The notes under the pieces: generated by a model
Told to the model about the DNA's origin: nothing
Databases searched by the model: none
Seen by the model: only the letters and a program-made list of their open reading frames with translations
Program-made: the position numbers and the translations under genes
Part shown: positions 17,301 through 26,280 of the stretch, piece by piece
Layout: each line of letters opens with the position of its first letter
How positions within the stretch are numbered: position 1 is the stretch's first letter
Origin: CAJCJE01 sp963818685
GTDB taxonomy: Bacteria > Actinomycetota > Actinomycetes > Mycobacteriales > Pseudonocardiaceae
NCBI GenBank assembly: GCA_963818685.1
Contig: CAWFTJ010000007.1
Location: forward strand, 186,001-250,000
Length of the DNA: 64,000 nt
Reading direction: 5' to 3'

Positions 17301-19972
17301 GGCCGGTGTCGCTGCCGACCTACCCGTTCCAGACCCGGCGTTACTGGGCCGAGCCAGCGCACCGCACCGGTGACCTGCGCGGCGCCGGCCTCGCCTCGAT
17401 CGACCATCCGCTGCTCGCCGCGTCGGTCCCGCTCGCCGACCGCCCCGGCCGGTTGTTCACCGGTACGCTGACGACCAGGGCACAGCCATGGCTTGCCGAT
17501 CACGCGGTCGGCGATGTCGTGCTCGTCGCGGGCACCGTGTTCGTGGAACTCGCGCTGCACGCGGCGGCGGAGGCCGGCTGCGACGAGGTGCGCGAACTCG
17601 TCATCGAGGCGCCGCTCGTGCTGGCCGAAGACGCGACCGTCACGGTCCAGGTCTTCGTCGGCGATGCCGATGACGACGGCACCCACCCCATCACCATCCA
17701 TGCTCGGCAGTCCGATGTGGACACATGGACGCGGCATGCCAGCGGCAGCATCGGCATTGCCGAGCGCCCCGCGATCGCGCCGAACTGGTCCACGGCGGGC
17801 AGTCGTCCCGTCGAGCTGCTTGATCTCTACGATCGGCTCGCCGATCGTGGCCTCGGCTACGGCCCCGCCTTCCAGGGCCTACGCTCCGCCTGGCAGCAGG
17901 GCGACGCCGTGCTCGCGGAGGTCGCGCTCGCCGAGGAATCCCGGTCAGCGCAGCGGTTCGCGGTCCACCCGGCCCTGCTCGACGCGGCCTTCCACGCCAA
18001 GCTGACGAGCATCGCCGACGCCGAGATCCAGGACACCGCACCGCTGCCCTTTATCTGGACCGGTGTGCGCGTGCACCAACCGGGCGTTGGCTCGCTGCGC
18101 GTGCGGCTGACCGACGCGGGCCAGGACGCGGTCGCCATGACCGCGGTCGACGAGTCCGGCGCATTGGCCGTGTCGGTCGAGTCGGTCGCGGTACGACCGA
18201 TCTCGCTGAGCCAACTGGCGACGACCCGCCCGATCATCCAGGACGCCCTATTCCACGTCGACTGGGTGCCCGTCCCCGCCTCGGAACGCACCGCGCAGCA
18301 GGACGTACACGTCGCCGACGTGCCAGCCGTGCCAGGCGAACCGCTGCCCGCCGCCGTGCGCCGTGCCACCGGATGGGCGCTGGACCTGCTGCAACGCTGG
18401 CTGTCGGACGAGAGTCGCGCGCGCACCCGGCTGGTGATCCGCACTAACGGCGCGGTCGCCACCGACCGACCCGACCTCGTCGCCGCAGCGGTCTGGGGCC
18501 TCGTACGCAGCGCCCAGTCCGAACACCCGGACCGCATCACCCTCCTCGACGCCGAGGCCGTCGATCCGGCGGTTCTGGCCTCGGACGAACCGCAGCTCGC
18601 GGTCCGGAACGGCGTACTCCTCGCCCCGCGCCTGCGCAGGACCCGCACGGCCGGACAAGCGGCCACCCCGCTCGATTCGGACGGCACCGTGCTCATCACC
18701 GGCGGTACCAGCGGCATCGGCGCGCTCGTGGCCCGGCACCTGGTCACCGCGCACGGTGTCCGGCATCTCGTGTTGGCCAGCAGACGTGGCGCGGCCGGTG
18801 GCGCCGCGATCGAACTCGCCGACGAGCTGAGGAGCCTCGGCGCCGACGTTCGCGTCGCCGCCTGTGATGTCGCCGACCGCGACGCGCTCGCCGCGCTGCT
18901 CGCGTCGATCCCGGCCGAACATCCGCTGACCGCGGTCATCCACTCGGCGGGCGTGCTCGACGACGGCGTCGTCGAATCGCTCACCCCCGAGCGGCTGGAC
19001 ACCGTGCTGCGCCCCAAGGTCGACGCCGCGACCCATCTCGACGAGCTGACCGAGGGCCTCGATCTCGCCGCGTTCGTGCTGTTCTCCTCGATCGCCGGCA
19101 CCGTCGGCGGCCCCGGCCAGGGCAACTATGCCGCAGCCAACGCGTTCCTCGACGGCCTCGCCGCGCACCGCCGCGCCCGCGGCCTGCCCGGCACGTCAAT
19201 TGCTTGGGGCTTGTGGGCGCAGGCCAGCGAACTGACCGGTCACCTCAGCGACACCGATCTCGCCCGGCTGCACGGCTCCGGCCTCGTCGAACTGTCCGCA
19301 TCGGACGGTCTTGCCCTTTTCGATGCCTGCCTCGGCGTGAGCGAGCCGGTCGTGGTGGCCGCCCGGCTGGACAGCACGGCGCTGCGCGCGCAGGCCAGGG
19401 CGGGCGGCCTCGCTCCCGTACTGCGCGACCTCGTGCCCGCGTCCCGGTCCTCGGCGCAGCCCGGCTCGTTCGCCACTCAACTCGCCGCCGCGCCGGCGGC
19501 CGAGCGACCCGCGCTGGCTCTCGGGCTCGTGCTCGCGCAGGTCGCCGCCGTACTCGGCCATCGCAGCGCGGACGCGGTCGAACCGGACCGGCCGTTCAAG
19601 GAACTCGGTTTCGACTCGCTCGCCGCCGTCCAGCTGCGCAACCGGCTCAACCGCGCGACCGGCCTGAACCTGCCCTCCACCACCGTTTTCGACCACCCGA
19701 CCGCGAAGGCGATCGCCGAGCACCTGCTCACTCAACTCTGCGGCCTCAATGAACCCAGGCAGCAGACCAACGTGATCGACGAGGAACTCGACCGGCTCGC
19801 CGCACTGTTGCGCACGGTGCCCGCGAGCGAGCGCGGCAAGGCCGGCACGCGGCTGCGCGGCCTGCTGTCCACCCTCGACGCCGTCGAAGAGGAAACAGAC
19901 GTGGACAGGCTCAACTCGGCCAGCGCCCAGGAGATCTTCGATCTCATCGACAACGATCTGGAGATTCGGTGA
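14369..19972 (+). CDS. Type I PKS 1: ACP-KS-AT(methylmalonyl)-DH-KR-ACP, six apparent +1 frameshifts in KS
   Basis: The start ATG at 14369 follows CAGGAGG. The N-terminal ACP has GANSL with Ser59. The KS runs from about 14720 to 15990: active Cys codon at 15238-15240, EGHGTGT near 15645, KSNLGHA near 15755. Six single-base insertions break its frame near 15207, 15222, 15370, 15614, 15790 and 15853. Removing one base at each restores an intact KS, and frame 2 then stays open to 19972. The AT has GHSQGE and YASH (16880-16891), predicting methylmalonyl-CoA. The DH keeps the catalytic His (17501) and Asp (17981), but HxxxGxxxxP reads HAVGDVVLVA. The KR has GGTSGIG, LDD (B-type) and the catalytic Tyr at 19127. 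The last ACP has GFDSL (Ser at 19616), followed by a C-terminal docking helix. A TTA codon lies at 15050. Domain order is secure; the frameshifts look like sequence errors. Confidence 0.9.
14732..15042 (+). repeat. KS tract nearly identical to 20090-20400
   Basis: About 311 bp at the start of the PKS1 ketosynthase match the PKS2 ketosynthase with only two differences (a G/T and a T/C change near 14827 and 14845). Codon use in the tract is T- and G-rich at third positions, unlike the C-rich codons just before and after it in the same genes. This fits recent gene conversion or import of one KS fragment into both genes. Confidence 0.85.
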
Positions 19973-19975
19973 GCC

Positions 19976-22900
19976 ATGTCGGATGACGACAAGACACTGA
20001 ACTACCTCCGCCGCGTGACCGCCGAGTTGCAGTCGACCCGCGCGCGGCTGCGTCGAGCCGAACAGGCCACGCACGAGCCGATCGCCATCGTCGGGGTTGG
20101 TTGTCGTTTTCCGGGTGGGGTGGTTTCTGCTGAGGGTTTGTGGGGTTTGGTGTCCTCTGGTGGTGATGCGGTGGGGGAGTTTCCTTCGGATCGGGGTTGG
20201 GACGTTGAGGGTTTGTTTGATCCTGATCCTGATCGGGTGGGGCATTTCTATTGTCGTGGTGGGGGTTTTCTTGATGATGTTGCTGGGTTTGATGCGGGGT
20301 TTTTTGGGGTGGGGCCGCGTGAGGCGGTGGCGATGGATCCGCAGCAGCGGTTGACGTTGATGTGTGCGTGGGAGGCGTTGGAGGATGCGGGGATCGATCC
20401 GAGTTCGTTGCGGGGCAGCGACACCGGCGTGTTCATGGGCGTGATGTACCAGGACTATTCCGTGCTCGCCCAGGCGCATCAGGACGAGCTGGGCGGTCAC
20501 TGGGGCGTCGGTACCGCGGGGAGTGTCGTATCTGGTCGGGTGTCCTATGTGCTCGGTCTTGGTGGTCCTTCGGTCAGCGTGGACACGGCGTGTTCGTCGT
20601 CGTTGGTGGCGTTGCACCAGGGCGCCGGCGCGCTGCGTCGTGGCGAGTGTTCGCTCGCGTTGGTCGGCGGGGTCACCACGATCGCGACACCGTCGCTGTT
20701 CATCGAGTTCTCCCGGCAACGCGGGCTGTCCACGGACGGACGCTGCCGCTCCTACGCGGCCGACGCCAACGGCACCGGCTGGGCCGAGGGCATCGGCATC
20801 CTCGCCATCGAACGGCTCGCCGACGCGCAGCGGCATGGCCATCGCTTGCTCGGCGTCGTCCGGGGGAGTGCGGTCAACTCCGACGGCAGCTCCAACGGGC
20901 TCACCGCGCCCAATGGAACCGCGCAGGAACGGGTCATCCGCGCCGCCCTCGCCGATGCCGGCCTCGGTGTCGACGACATCGACGCGGTCGAGGGCCACGG
21001 CACCGGGACGCGGCTCGGCGACCCCATCGAGATCGGCGCGCTGCTGGCCACCTACGGTCAGCGCACGGCAGGCCCGCTCTGGCTCGGCTCGCTCAAGTCG
21101 AACATCGGCCACACCCAGGCCGCCGCTGGTGTCGGCGGCATCATCAAGCTCATCATGTCGCTGCGCCACGACACGCTGCCGCCGTCACTGTGGTGCGAGC
21201 GGCCAACCGAAACCGTCGACTGGACCAGCGGCAAGGTACGCCTGCTGCAACAAGCCCAACCCTGGCCGCGTGACGCTGATCGGCCACGCAGGGCAGGGGT
21301 GTCCGCGTTCGGCATCAGCGGCACCAACGCGCACGTCATCATCGAGGAGCCAGCCCCGACGCCGGTCGAACAGCGCGCGCACACCGACAACCATGTCGTG
21401 CTGACCATCTCGGCGAAGACCACCGGAGCACTCGCCGGCCAGGCGGCCCGGCTCGCTGCGCACCTCCGCGCGGAGTCCGAAATGGACGCCGCAGACCTCG
21501 CGCACTCGCTGCTCACCACAAGAACGCGGTTCGGCACGCGTGCCGCCGTGATCGGTCGCGGCCGCGACGAACTGCTTGCCGGCCTCGACGCGCTCGCCGA
21601 CGGAGCCTCGCCGGCCAACGCCGTCAGCGGCACCGCGTCGGCGGAAGGCACGATGGCCTTTCTGTTCACCGGCCAGGGCAGCCAACACGTGGGCATGGGC
21701 CGCGAACTCGCCGCGACCTACCCGGTGTTCGCCGACGCGCTCGACGAGATCTGCGTCGAACTCGACCCGCTGCTGGATCGACCGCTGCGTTCGGTCATGT
21801 TCGACGACGACCCGCTGCTGCACGAGACCGGCTACACCCAGGCCGCGCTGTTCGCCATCGGGGCCGCGTTGTTCCGCCTGGTCACCGCATGGGGCCTGCG
21901 GCCGAGTCACCTCATCGGGCATTCCATCGGCGAACTTACCGCAGCACACGTGAGCGGCGCGCTGTCGCTGGCCGACGCGTGCCGACTGGTTGCCAACCGA
22001 GGCCGGCTCATGCAGGCCCTGCCACGCGGTGGCGCCATGCTGGCGGTCAACGCGAGCGAGGCAGAGGTGCTTGCCACGCTCGATGGCCGGGCCGACATCG
22101 CCGCGGTGAACGGGCCGAAGTCGGTCGTGGTGTCCGGCACGGAGACTGCGATCGAAGCGCTCGCCCTGCACTGGGTCGGCGCCGGGTACCGGACCAAGCG
22201 GCTGCGCGTCAGCCACGCCTTCCACTCCGCGCTGATGGAGCCGATGCTCGCCGAGTTCGCTTCGGTCGCCGCGAGCATCACCACGGCCGAGCCGACCATC
22301 CCGATCGTGTCGAACCTGACCGGCAAACCGTTGTCCGCAACCGAACTGGCCAGCCCGGACTACTGGGTGCGGCACGCGCGTTCCGCTGTCCGGTTCCACC
22401 AGGGCATGTGCTGGCTCGTCGAGGCCAATGTGACGCGCTTCCTCGAACTCGGGCCGGACAGCGTGCTCACCGCGATGGCGCGGCAGAGCGGCGTAGCGGG
22501 CAACGGCGTGCTCGCGGCCAGCATGCGAGCCCGCCGAGGCGAAGCCCAGCAGCTGCTCACCGCGTTAGCCGACCTCTACGTACACGGCCAGCCCATGAAC
22601 GCCGAAGCAGCCTTCGCCGGCGCGGGCGCCCGCGCCGTCCCGCTGCCCACCTACGCCTTCCAGACCAAGCGTTACTGGCCGGACGGCGCCCTCACCACCG
22701 CACCGGCCAACACCCGCGAACCCGCCGCCATCAGTGAACCCGCCGCCACCGGCGAGCCCGTCGAAACGCAGCAGTCCCGGTGCGAGCCCCTCGACCTCGT
22801 GCTCGCGGAGACAGCCGCCGTGCTCGGTCTCGGCCCCGACGACGAGATCGACCCACAACGCTCCCTGCTCGAACTCGGCTTCGACTCCATGGGCGGCCTC

Positions 22901-23836
22901 GACCTGCACAAGCGTCTGGTCGCCCGCACCGGCATCGACCTGCCGCCCGCGCTAGTCATCGACCACCCGACCCCGGCCGCGCTCGCCAAGGCGCTCGCCG
23001 ACCTGCTCCCCGCCGAACATCCAGAACCCGTCGCGCGGCAGGCGGGCACCCTGACCAACCTGGTGCGGCACGCGCACCGCGCCGGCGCGCTCGCCGACAC
23101 CATCGCTTTGCTCGGCACCGCATCCCGCTTCCGCCCCAGCTTCACCACGACCCGCGATCGCGGCGAAACCCCCGGCTCACTGCTCGTCGCCGAGGGGGCG
23201 CGCACACCAGTGCTGGTCTGCGTGCCCTCGTTCCTCGCCGGCTCCGGCCCGCACCAGTTCGCCCGCTTCGCCGCCTGCCTCACGCGTAGGCCAAGGGTGT
23301 CCGCATTAATCCTGCCCGGCTTCGACGGTCCGATCGCGGCCAGCTGGCCAATCATGGTCGACGCACTGGCCGACGCAACCCTGCACGCCGCGAGTGGCTC
23401 GCCGTTCGTGCTGGTCGGCTACTCGATCGGCGGCGTCCTCGCGCACGCCGTCGCCGCGTCGTTGCAGGCGAGGGGAAACCCGGCAGCCGGCATCGCGATG
23501 ATCGACACCTTCGACCCCGAGCCGGCCGAACTGCGCGCCGAGGTGTTCAGTTGGGCCATGGGCCAGATCCTCGACCGCGACCACGAGCTGATCGTCATCA
23601 ACGACGACAACCTCATCGCCATGGGCAGCTACCTCCGCCTTTTCGACGACTGGCGCCCCGAACAGGTCTCCGCGCCGACGCTGCTCGTCGAGGCAACGGA
23701 CGGCGGTGTGCGGTGGCCGAGGTGGTCGGTGGCGAACCGGGTCGTTCCGGTGTCCGGCGACCACTTCTCGCTGATGGAGCAGCACGCGGACCTGACCGCG
23801 GCCGCCGTACAGGACTGGCTCGACACCCTTCCCTGA
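19976..23836 (+). CDS. Type I PKS 2: KS-AT(malonyl)-ACP-TE, terminal module
   Basis: A 1286-residue protein starting 3 bp after PKS1. Residues 1-30 form the N-terminal docking helix (YLRRVTAELQSTRARLRR), complementary to the tail of PKS1. The KS has Cys206 (DTACSSS), His341 (EGHGTGT) and His379 (KSNIGHT). The AT has GHSIGE with Ser650 and HAFH at 747-750, predicting malonyl-CoA. The ACP has LGFDSM with Ser971. The thioesterase has GYSIGG with Ser1150 and His1263. There is no KR, DH or ER, so this module should leave a beta-keto group. Two rare TTA leucine codons (codons 864 and 1111) make translation potentially dependent on a bldA-type tRNA. The TE may hydrolyse or cyclise the chain, or compete with AfsA-type off-loading. 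Confidence 0.93.
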   Translation: MSDDDKTLNYLRRVTAELQSTRARLRRAEQATHEPIAIVGVGCRFPGGVVSAEGLWGLVSSGGDAVGEFPSDRGWDVEGLFDPDPDRVGHFYCRGGGFLDDVAGFDAGFFGVGPREAVAMDPQQRLTLMCAWEALEDAGIDPSSLRGSDTGVFMGVMYQDYSVLAQAHQDELGGHWGVGTAGSVVSGRVSYVLGLGGPSVSVDTACSSSLVALHQGAGALRRGECSLALVGGVTTIATPSLFIEFSRQRGLSTDGRCRSYAADANGTGWAEGIGILAIERLADAQRHGHRLLGVVRGSAVNSDGSSNGLTAPNGTAQERVIRAALADAGLGVDDIDAVEGHGTGTRLGDPIEIGALLATYGQRTAGPLWLGSLKSNIGHTQAAAGVGGIIKLIMSLRHDTLPPSLWCERPTETVDWTSGKVRLLQQAQPWPRDADRPRRAGVSAFGISGTNAHVIIEEPAPTPVEQRAHTDNHVVLTISAKTTGALAGQAARLAAHLRAESEMDAADLAHSLLTTRTRFGTRAAVIGRGRDELLAGLDALADGASPANAVSGTASAEGTMAFLFTGQGSQHVGMGRELAATYPVFADALDEICVELDPLLDRPLRSVMFDDDPLLHETGYTQAALFAIGAALFRLVTAWGLRPSHLIGHSIGELTAAHVSGALSLADACRLVANRGRLMQALPRGGAMLAVNASEAEVLATLDGRADIAAVNGPKSVVVSGTETAIEALALHWVGAGYRTKRLRVSHAFHSALMEPMLAEFASVAASITTAEPTIPIVSNLTGKPLSATELASPDYWVRHARSAVRFHQGMCWLVEANVTRFLELGPDSVLTAMARQSGVAGNGVLAASMRARRGEAQQLLTALADLYVHGQPMNAEAAFAGAGARAVPLPTYAFQTKRYWPDGALTTAPANTREPAAISEPAATGEPVETQQSRCEPLDLVLAETAAVLGLGPDDEIDPQRSLLELGFDSMGGLDLHKRLVARTGIDLPPALVIDHPTPAALAKALADLLPAEHPEPVARQAGTLTNLVRHAHRAGALADTIALLGTASRFRPSFTTTRDRGETPGSLLVAEGARTPVLVCVPSFLAGSGPHQFARFAACLTRRPRVSALILPGFDGPIAASWPIMVDALADATLHAASGSPFVLVGYSIGGVLAHAVAASLQARGNPAAGIAMIDTFDPEPAELRAEVFSWAMGQILDRDHELIVINDDNLIAMGSYLRLFDDWRPEQVSAPTLLVEATDGGVRWPRWSVANRVVPVSGDHFSLMEQHADLTAAAVQDWLDTLP
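20090..20400 (+). repeat. KS tract nearly identical to 14732-15042
   Basis: Second copy of the about 311-bp T/G-wobble ketosynthase tract, at an offset of 5358 bp from the first. Such repeats are also the places where short- or noisy-read assemblies mis-join. The frameshifts in PKS1 begin about 165 bp downstream of the first copy, in a stretch that still resembles this gene. Confidence 0.85.
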
Positions 23837-24243
23837 CCAACACCGCGCTGACCAACAGCCAAAACGGGGCCAACAGCCCAAAACGGGTTTGCCGCTGCGA
23901 GCAGCGCCGGACCGTTGATTGTTCGTTGAGAGTCCGTTGGTGAACGGTATGGCGAGGGCATGCGTCTCGCCTTTCGCACTCTGATCGACCGCGTGGTCGA
24001 TGCTCCAATACCCCGAGACACGCGCTCAGCGGCAGAGGTGGATGTCTGGCCCAACTTGGGCCAAGATTTGGCCCTGATCTGTTTTCTTCAACGCGCTGAC
24101 CTGCGGGTGGCTGTTCGCGCTCGCTGAAGTTGCGCACTAATCCAGTCGGCAGGCAAGGCGTCTCCACATCCCCGTGATTTTGATGCAACGAGCCTCGACG
24201 GATCGCACGTTACTGGTCACGACCGCGGCGTATTCTCCGCGCC
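23837..24243. other. Intergenic region after the polyketide operon
   Basis: No credible gene is visible. Directly after the PKS2 stop are short direct repeats: CTGACCAACA twice (23833 and 23848) and an approximately 17-bp pair around CCAACAGCC..AAAACGGG at 23852-23868 and 23870-23887. The palindrome GGCCCAACTTGGGCC lies at 24048-24062, and a 20-bp element at 24029-24048 recurs at 24917-24936. I see no strong terminator with a T tract. Confidence 0.5.
24029..24048 (+). repeat. 20-bp repeat, copy 1 (copy 2 at 24917-24936)
   Basis: The sequence GCGGCAGAGGTGGATGTCTG matches the second copy at 18 of 20 positions. The two copies bracket the GyrI-like gene, and each has a CCAACTTGG site nearby (24051 and 24786). 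They may be the edges of an old duplication. Confidence 0.5.
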
Positions 24244-24702
24244 ATGACTGCTGAGGTGACCGTGAAGACCGTCGAGCCGACGCCGACAGCAGTGGTAGCG
24301 GCGACGGCGACGTGGGCGGAGTTCCCGACGATGTGGGGGCCGATGCTGGACAAGGTGTGGAGCTTTCTTCGGGGCAACGCTCCGGAGGGGCTCTACAAGC
24401 ACGGCCACAACATCATGCTCTACAAGGACGATGTCCCCAACGTTGAAGTCGGCGTCCAGGTAGGCGGCTCATTCGAGCCCGTCGATCAGGTTGTCGCGTC
24501 AACGCTTCCGGGCGGCCTCGTTGCCACGGCGACCCACACCGGCCCGATGGCCAAGATCGGCGACACTCATCAGGCGGTGTGCGAGTGGAGCAAGGCGAAA
24601 GGGTACGGGCTGGCCGGCCCTCACTGGGAGATCTACGGTGATCCTGACCCGTCGACCGGTGACTTCGATGTAGACGTGTTCTGGTCGCTGGTGGCGCCGT
24701 AA
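24244..24702 (+). CDS. GyrI-like small-molecule-binding domain protein
   Basis: A 152-residue single-domain protein of the GyrI-like / AraC effector-binding (SHS2) fold. It begins TAEVTVKTVEPTPTAVVAAT and contains MWGPMLDKVWSFLRGN near 30-45. It ends with HWEIYGDPDPSTGDFDVDVFW, the characteristic C-terminal Glu-containing strand. There is no DNA-binding domain, so it is not itself a regulator. Stand-alone members bind small hydrophobic compounds, act as drug sponges or have hydrolase-like activity. Its place between the PKS operon and the LmbU/KASIII pair suggests self-protection or product handling, which is inference. It appears to be transcribed alone. Confidence 0.78.
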   Translation: MTAEVTVKTVEPTPTAVVAATATWAEFPTMWGPMLDKVWSFLRGNAPEGLYKHGHNIMLYKDDVPNVEVGVQVGGSFEPVDQVVASTLPGGLVATATHTGPMAKIGDTHQAVCEWSKAKGYGLAGPHWEIYGDPDPSTGDFDVDVFWSLVAP

Positions 24703-25255
24703 CCCCGGACAATCCACCACCATGACCCGCGACCCGCCGACCTGCGCCATGCCCTCGACAGGGTGCACAGTCGTTCAGGTGCGCACCAACTTGGCCCAAC
24801 TCGGGTATCCCCGTCATCGCAGCGCGACGATGATCTGAGTTTCCGTCGGGGCGTTCTCAGCGCCAGCATCGAGCTGGGAACGCTCCGGCAGAACCAGACC
24901 GTCGAGCACCCGCTTCGCGGCAGATATGGATGTCTGACTGTGGTCGAAACCAGTGGATGCCGACTGTGACGACTGCTTTCGCCGGATCAGCGCGACGCGA
25001 TTCACCTTCGGCAGCCTGTCGCAGTATCAGGGCCGGCTCATGTTCGACCTCCGGTACAGCCTTCGGTGACGCCGCAGCCCGAATGCTCGCTCATCGGTAT
25101 GAGAGTGCATTCTGTGGACTCGACTCGTCGGCACTCGTTCCGCCAGCCGATATCCGCCTGCACGCGGCACAGTTCGGCGCTGCGCTCGGTGTGTCGCGCG
25201 ATCATGGATGACTCGACCGTCAGGCCGCAGGAACGGTCCACCAACAGGCTCTGAG
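24703..25255. other. Long intergenic region without recognisable gene
   Basis: About 550 bp with only short, unconvincing reading frames. It includes CCAACTTGG at 24786-24794 and copy 2 of the 20-bp element at 24917-24936. The G/C third-position pattern seen in the flanking genes is absent, which supports a non-coding or decayed stretch. Confidence 0.5.
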
Positions 25256-26263
25256 TTATCCGTGCCAGCGCAGCGCTGCGGCTGAGGCGAAGTCGCCCGC
25301 GTGGGCGAAGCCGGCCATCACGACCAGGTCACCCTCGTGCAGGGCGCCCTCGCGCGCGGCGTGGTCCAGGGTCACCGGGACGCCGGCACCGTAGAGGTTG
25401 CCGAAGCGGTCGTAGGTGTCCAGGTGCCGCTCCTGACTGATCCCCAACGCCTCCCGCCAGTTGCGCAGGAAGATCCGGTTCGGCTGGTTGGTCACCAGGA
25501 CGTCGATGTCGCCCGGTTCGACCTCGATCGACTTGCACAGCTCCGTGACCAGGTCCGGCACGAGGCGGTTGCCGCGTTCGATGATCTCGCCGCCCTTGGC
25601 CTCGTTGAACCGCACGTCCAGCTGCCCGGAACCGGGTTCCCAGTAGCGGCGGCCGTCCTGCGTCGCCGGTCCGAGGTCCATCGCCCACTCCGGGGTGTTG
25701 CGCGTGCGCACGCCGAGGACGGGCGAACCGTCCCCGGCGGCGACGTAGGCGACACCGCAGCCGTCGCCGGGTGTCGCGGCGTGGGCCAGCTTGCGGATCT
25801 CGGACTGGGCGAACACCTGACCGGCGCAGTTCTGCACGTTGGCAAGCAAAGCGGTGCCGGCCTGGCCGGCGGAGATGATCGCCGTGGCCAGTTTGAGCAT
25901 GTAGCCGAAGGACGCGCAGCCGCCGTTGTGCAGGTCGATGATCCACTCGGGCGTGCAGCCGAGCAGGTGCGCTGCTTCCGCCCCGGACCCGGTGAACAGC
26001 GGGTCCGGCAGCAGCACGTTGGTGATGAGCACGTCGACGTTGCCGGCGGGGCGGATACCCAGCCGGTCGAACATCGGCGTCGCCGCGTTGACGATCATCT
26101 GCGCGGCCCGTTCGCCCGGCGCCACGTGGTGCCGGGACTTGGGGGCGCGCAGCAGCGGGCTGTTGGCGAGCGGGTCGGGCGGGGCGGCTGGATCGGTGAA
26201 GAAGTCGACGCCGACCGCGTCGCCCGGCAGGTAACTTCCGAAATCGAGCACACTGACCTGCAC
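25256..26263 (-). CDS. Ketosynthase III (FabH-like) family protein with altered catalytic residues
   Basis: The GTG at 26263 has GAGGAC upstream and gives 335 residues. The fold follows KAS III: nucleophile Cys116 in LHNGGCASFGYML, and an Asn289 in RFGNLYGAGVPV at the position of the FabH catalytic Asn. The FabH His (HQAN) is replaced: DVLVTNQPNRIF puts Asn259 there. Loss of this His is expected to weaken decarboxylative Claisen condensation and is seen in KAS III relatives that do acyl transfer or starter selection. It lies 17 bp downstream of the LmbU-type gene in the same transcript. It may transfer an acyl group to the cluster product; the exact reaction is unknown. Confidence 0.83.
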   Translation of the reverse strand: MQVSVLDFGSYLPGDAVGVDFFTDPAAPPDPLANSPLLRAPKSRHHVAPGERAAQMIVNAATPMFDRLGIRPAGNVDVLITNVLLPDPLFTGSGAEAAHLLGCTPEWIIDLHNGGCASFGYMLKLATAIISAGQAGTALLANVQNCAGQVFAQSEIRKLAHAATPGDGCGVAYVAAGDGSPVLGVRTRNTPEWAMDLGPATQDGRRYWEPGSGQLDVRFNEAKGGEIIERGNRLVPDLVTELCKSIEVEPGDIDVLVTNQPNRIFLRNWREALGISQERHLDTYDRFGNLYGAGVPVTLDHAAREGALHEGDLVVMAGFAHAGDFASAAALRWHG

Positions 26264-26280
26264 GGTGCCGTCCTCACGTG

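Noticed and set aside
19196..21169. 657-codon minus-strand frame across the PKS1/PKS2 junction
   Set aside because: It is antisense to clear KR, ACP and KS motifs, and its composition is that of a reverse-strand shadow.
24703..25255. Short frames of 60-90 codons in this gap
   Set aside because: None has a ribosome-binding site, actinomycete codon bias or any recognisable motif.
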